A model generated the notes under the pieces. That model worked only from the letters and a program-made list of their open reading frames with translations. It was not told the origin of the DNA and ran no database searches. The position numbers were made by a program, and so were the translations under genes. Below are positions 61,109 through 64,000 of a stretch of 64,000 bases of DNA, in pieces. Each line of letters begins with the position of its first letter. Within the stretch, counting starts at the first letter, position 1. Source of the stretch: HGM12998 sp900756495 (GTDB lineage: Bacteria; Bacillota; Clostridia; Oscillospirales; Oscillospiraceae); NCBI GenBank assembly GCA_958477305.1, contig CAUEFI010000014.1, positions 1 through 64,000 of the forward strand. Direction: 5' to 3'.

Positions 61109-63379
61109 TTAGCCACACTTGGAATATCCGCAGTCCCGGCAGATGACGCACCCGCCCTCGTGTTCCAGCTTGCTTCCGCATTCGGGGCAGAACTTGGCCA
61201 GCTTGGCGGCGGCTGGAGACAAGTCAGGATTGACCGGCGGCGTGGAGGCGATCAGAGGCGTGGGGAGGGTGCCGGCCTGGGAGGCCTTGACTACCTTCTC
61301 GATGGCCTTTGCTATGGCGTCAGGACAGGAGGTGACGCTCATGCCCTGCTGCCGGATGGTGGACGGACAGCGGATGCCCTTAAGCTGGGCGATGATCTCC
61401 TGGGGATCCATGCCGCTGCGGATGGCCACCGATACCAGACGGGCGGTGGCCTCGGACTGGCTGGGGCAGCCGCCTGCACGGCCCGTATTGGTAAAGACCT
61501 CGCAGATGCCGTTCTCGTCGTAGTTTACGGTGATATACAGATTTCCGCACCCGATCTTGACCTTCTCGGTAAAACCGGTGGTGACCGCAGGCCGGGGCCG
61601 GGGAAGAATTTTGCCGTACTCGGGAATCTGGCAATCGGGACAGGCGGGGGGAGCGGTCTCCTTGCCGTCGTTGACCTTTCCGATGTTGAGGACCTGTTCG
61701 TTCCGGCTGCCATCCCGATAAATCGTGGTCCCCTTACAGCCCAAAGTATAAGCCAAGCGGTAGACCTCGGCCACATCCTCTTTGGAGGCGGAGTTGGGGA
61801 AATTCACCGTCTTTGATACTGCGTTGTCGGTAAATTCCTGGAAAGCCGCCTGCATTTTGACGTGCCAGATGGGGGAGACGTCGTGGGCGCAGACGAAAAC
61901 CTGTTTCATCTCGGAGGGAATTCCATCTACGTGGGCCAGCGTGCCGTGTTCCACCACCTGCTGCATCAGCTTGTCCGAATAGATGCCCAGCTCATTGAGC
62001 TTGTCCTTAAGAATCTGGTTGGTCTCGATAAGGTGTGTGTTGTCCATGACATTGCGGATATAGGCGTAGGCAAAGACAGGCTCCACACCGGAGGAGACGC
62101 CGGCAATGATGGACAGGGTGCCGGTGGGGGCGATGGTGGTGACGGTGGCGTTGCGCAAAGGCTTGCCGTTTTTGTAAATACTCTCACCAAAGAGCGGGAA
62201 GGGGCCCCGCTGCTCAGCCAATTTTTCACTCTCAGCGTGACCGATGGTCTCTACCAGCTGCATGACTTGCCGCCCCATAGCCACGCCCTCTTCGCTGTTA
62301 TAGGGAATTCCAAGGTAGAGAAGCATATCGGCAAAGCCCATGACCCCCAGGCCAATTTTCCTGGTGGCCTTGGTGACAGCCTCAATTTCATCCAGTGGGT
62401 ACTTGTTGACCTCAATGACATTGTCCAGGAAGTGGACGGCAGTGCGGATGGTGCGCTCCAGTTTCTCCTGAGCCAATTCATAGCCGCCGGAGGTTTTTCG
62501 GAGGTGGTTGACCAGATTGATAGAGCCCAGATTACAGCTCTCATAGGGCAGAAGCGGCTGCTCGCCGCAGGGGTTTGTGGACTCGATCTCTCCCTGGCTG
62601 GGGACGGCGTTGTCACGGTTGAGCCGATCCAGGAAGATGATACCGGGCTCTCCGGTCTGCCAGGCGGAGCCGACAATGGCATCGAAGACCTCCCGGGCAT
62701 TGAGCCGCCCGACAGACTGCCTGGTGGCGGGGTCTACTAAGTCATAGTCCTGTCCCTGTTCCACTGCCTCCATAAAGGCCTCGGTGATTCCGACAGAGAT
62801 ATTAAAATTCGTAATCTCGTTGAGATTGTTTTTGCAGGTAATAAACTCCATAATATCGGGGTGATCCACCCGCAGGATACCCATGTTGGCACCGCGGCGG
62901 GTTCCACCCTGCTTCACCGCCTCGGTGGCGGCATTGAAAACTTTCATGAAGGAGATGGGCCCGCTGGCCACGCCGCCTGTGGAATTTACGGTAGAGCCCT
63001 TGGGACGCAGGCGGGAGAAGGAGAAGCCGGTTCCGCCGCCGCTCTTATGAATCAGCGCCGCGTTCTTGATGGCGTCAAAGATTTCCTCCATGGAATCGGC
63101 CACCGGCAGAACAAAGCAGGCCGAGAGCTGGCCCAGCGGTCTCCCGGCATTCATCAGTGTGGGAGAGTTGGGCAGAAAGTCCAAATTTGTCATCAGGTCG
63201 TAAAATTCCTTGGCTGTAGCCGCTGTGTCGGCCTGGGAATCAAAGACCTGATCGGCCGCAGCTATGGCGTTGGCCACCCGGTGAAACAGTCCTTCCACCG
63301 TCTCGGTGGCCTTTCCGTGCTCATCCCGAATTAAATAGCGGCGCTCCAGCACCGCCCTTGCATTTTCCGATATCGGCAT
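61109..63379 (-). CDS. nrdJ: Adenosylcobalamin-dependent ribonucleotide reductase (class II)
   Basis: A 756-residue NrdJ that makes deoxynucleotides with an AdoCbl-derived thiyl radical, so the cell needs B12 for DNA synthesis. It shows SPTLMNAGRPLGQLSACFVL, the active-site NPCGEQPLLPYESCNLGSIN, FAYAYIRNVMDNTHLIETN, and a C-terminal FTNTGRAGGCPSQSEATARL. The end has four zinc-type Cys (FCPECGSKLE, CRDCGYSKCG). No ATP-cone is visible at the N-terminus. ATG 63379 has GGGAGGAGTGGAG upstream; more upstream ATGs are possible. Confidence 0.95.
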   Translation of the reverse strand: MPISENARAVLERRYLIRDEHGKATETVEGLFHRVANAIAAADQVFDSQADTAATAKEFYDLMTNLDFLPNSPTLMNAGRPLGQLSACFVLPVADSMEEIFDAIKNAALIHKSGGGTGFSFSRLRPKGSTVNSTGGVASGPISFMKVFNAATEAVKQGGTRRGANMGILRVDHPDIMEFITCKNNLNEITNFNISVGITEAFMEAVEQGQDYDLVDPATRQSVGRLNAREVFDAIVGSAWQTGEPGIIFLDRLNRDNAVPSQGEIESTNPCGEQPLLPYESCNLGSINLVNHLRKTSGGYELAQEKLERTIRTAVHFLDNVIEVNKYPLDEIEAVTKATRKIGLGVMGFADMLLYLGIPYNSEEGVAMGRQVMQLVETIGHAESEKLAEQRGPFPLFGESIYKNGKPLRNATVTTIAPTGTLSIIAGVSSGVEPVFAYAYIRNVMDNTHLIETNQILKDKLNELGIYSDKLMQQVVEHGTLAHVDGIPSEMKQVFVCAHDVSPIWHVKMQAAFQEFTDNAVSKTVNFPNSASKEDVAEVYRLAYTLGCKGTTIYRDGSRNEQVLNIGKVNDGKETAPPACPDCQIPEYGKILPRPRPAVTTGFTEKVKIGCGNLYITVNYDENGICEVFTNTGRAGGCPSQSEATARLVSVAIRSGMDPQEIIAQLKGIRCPSTIRQQGMSVTSCPDAIAKAIEKVVKASQAGTLPTPLIASTPPVNPDLSPAAAKLAKFCPECGSKLEHEGGCVICRDCGYSKCG

Positions 63380-63423
63380 TCCGCTCCACTCCTCCCAAAT
63401 CATTCCGCAATGGTATACAACAT

Positions 63424-63452
63424 ATTGTAGCTTCATTGTGGAAGCTTGTCAA
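63424..63452 (-). promoter_or_regulatory. Promoter of nrdJ
   Basis: On the minus strand TTGACA (63447-63452), a 17-bp spacer and TACAAT (63424-63429). The short leader (about 40 nt) leaves no room for a riboswitch. Confidence 0.85.
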
Positions 63453-63463
63453 TATCTTGTTTC

Positions 63464-63492
63464 TTGTTCTAGAGATAGAAAATTGGTATAAT
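63464..63492 (+). promoter_or_regulatory. Promoter of the CPBP-like gene
   Basis: TTGTTC (63464-63469), a 17-bp spacer and TATAAT with an upstream TGG (63487-63492), divergent from the nrdJ promoter. Confidence 0.75.
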
Positions 63493-63526
63493 GATAAAGA
63501 AAGAAAAGAAGATTGGGAGGCGCGGT

Positions 63527-64000
63527 ATGGACCAATGGGAGCGGGAGCGGCGGCAGGCGGAGGCCCTGATGCTGCGGGAACACTGCGGACGGTTTTCACG
63601 CATGGGCTGGGCCCTGTTTGCCATGGCAGTGGTGTCTCAGGTAGTGCAGTATGCGGCGGTAGGGCTGGCACAGGTCCTGGCTCCAGGGCTGGCAGGCAAT
63701 ATGGTGTTCCTGTGGGCGCTGAATCTGGTGTCGGTATATCTCTTGGGTTTTCCGGCCTTTGCGGCGGTTATCCGAGGGCTTCCGGCGCCGGGCCCTGCCA
63801 GAGAGACTGAGGACCGTCCGTTAGGTGCTGTCCGGTTTTTTCAGGTCTATTGCATCTCACTGGCCGGACTCTATCTCTCCAACTATGTAACCCTGGGGTT
63901 GACAGGGCTCATCGGACGTCTGAGAGGCGTGCCTGTGAGCAATCCGGCTGAAATTATTGTGGGCTACCCTGCGGCCCTGAGCCTGATCCTGGCCTGTGTA
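63527..64000 (+). CDS. Probable CPBP-family membrane protease, N-terminal part
   Basis: 158 residues are visible before the window ends. The start (MDQWERERRQAEALMLREHC, then a hydrophobic WALFAMAVVSQVVQYAAVGL) and at least three further membrane segments resemble the N-terminus of CAAX-protease/bacteriocin-immunity (CPBP) proteins. The catalytic EExxxR motif would lie beyond the edge, so the call is provisional. GGGAGG lies 5 bp before ATG 63527. Confidence 0.6.
   Translation, partial: MDQWERERRQAEALMLREHCGRFSRMGWALFAMAVVSQVVQYAAVGLAQVLAPGLAGNMVFLWALNLVSVYLLGFPAFAAVIRGLPAPGPARETEDRPLGAVRFFQVYCISLAGLYLSNYVTLGLTGLIGRLRGVPVSNPAEIIVGYPAALSLILACV

Noticed and set aside
63380..63446. Cobalamin riboswitch upstream of nrdJ
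   Set aside because: The promoter-to-start distance is only about 40 nt, with no aptamer elements.
1..64000. tRNA or rRNA genes
   Set aside because: I looked for T-loop motifs (GGTTCGAATCC-like) and conserved rRNA segments and found none that folded into a tRNA or matched rRNA.

Overview
The window looks like the chromosome of an anaerobic, low-redox Firmicute of the class Clostridia, most likely a gut Oscillospiraceae relative (Flavonifractor, Lawsonibacter or Intestinimonas type). The reasons are a GC-rich genome with strong AGGAGG ribosome sites, a multi-subunit NAD-linked [FeFe] hydrogenase, B12-dependent ribonucleotide reductase, RNase J, long-form HPF and an SLH-anchored surface protein. 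No rRNA, tRNA, CRISPR array or intact insertion sequence was found.

Layout. 1-8.1 kb: an accessory catabolic block, with an MmgE/PrpD protein (cut by the window edge), a CocE-like hydrolase whose nucleophile position is Cys, a SLC13/DASS transporter, a divergent LysR regulator, then an old-yellow-enzyme flavin/FeS reductase and an unrecognised Cys-rich protein. 8.2-13.1 kb: housekeeping genes (queT behind a probable preQ1 riboswitch, galU, a secreted PepSY protein, a small HTH protein, rpsF-ssb-rpsR). 13.2-21.8 kb, all minus strand: the hydrogenase operon hydC/HATPase/2Fe-2S/hydB/hydA, and upstream of it a companion operon of two DRTGG-like proteins, an RsbT-type ATPase, a putative sensory [FeFe] hydrogenase and a PHP phosphoesterase. 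A duplicated, hairpin-rich 215-bp insert sits at the start of the PHP gene. 22-31.5 kb: serC-serA, a GntR/ABC exporter operon with a zinc ribbon, an amidohydrolase, a probable 100-nt small RNA, and a response regulator/histidine kinase/HtrA operon. 31.5-37 kb: a MITE-like element, a cation-diffusion facilitator, a kinase-like ATPase, gap, an orphan fumarase alpha subunit and hpf.

37.2-46.9 kb holds the most interesting locus. A 3042-residue secreted SLH protein ends in an alpha/alpha-barrel-like region followed by a DUF4430 domain, which is the architecture of intrinsic factor and transcobalamin. Its roughly 500-nt leader carries a recognisable cobalamin riboswitch followed by an intrinsic terminator. 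The most economical reading is a B12-repressed, cell-surface corrinoid-capture protein. The same window encodes a B12-dependent ribonucleotide reductase (nrdJ).

47-64 kb: a nucleotidyltransferase/D-aminopeptidase/NYN trio facing a cytosolic NlpC/P60 peptidase (possible muropeptide salvage), a WYL regulator, small ArsC-like, DUF1653 and GNAT genes, a fused NDP-sugar pyrophosphorylase with a degenerate phosphohexomutase half, RNase J with a duplicated 3' end around a second hairpin insert, an Ig-like membrane protein, a CbbX/SpoVK-like AAA+ ATPase, a small gene interrupted by an in-frame stop next to a repeat shared with the MITE, nrdJ, and the start of a probable CPBP-family membrane protease.

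All calls come from reading the translated sequence and motifs by eye. No database search, folding or alignment program was run.
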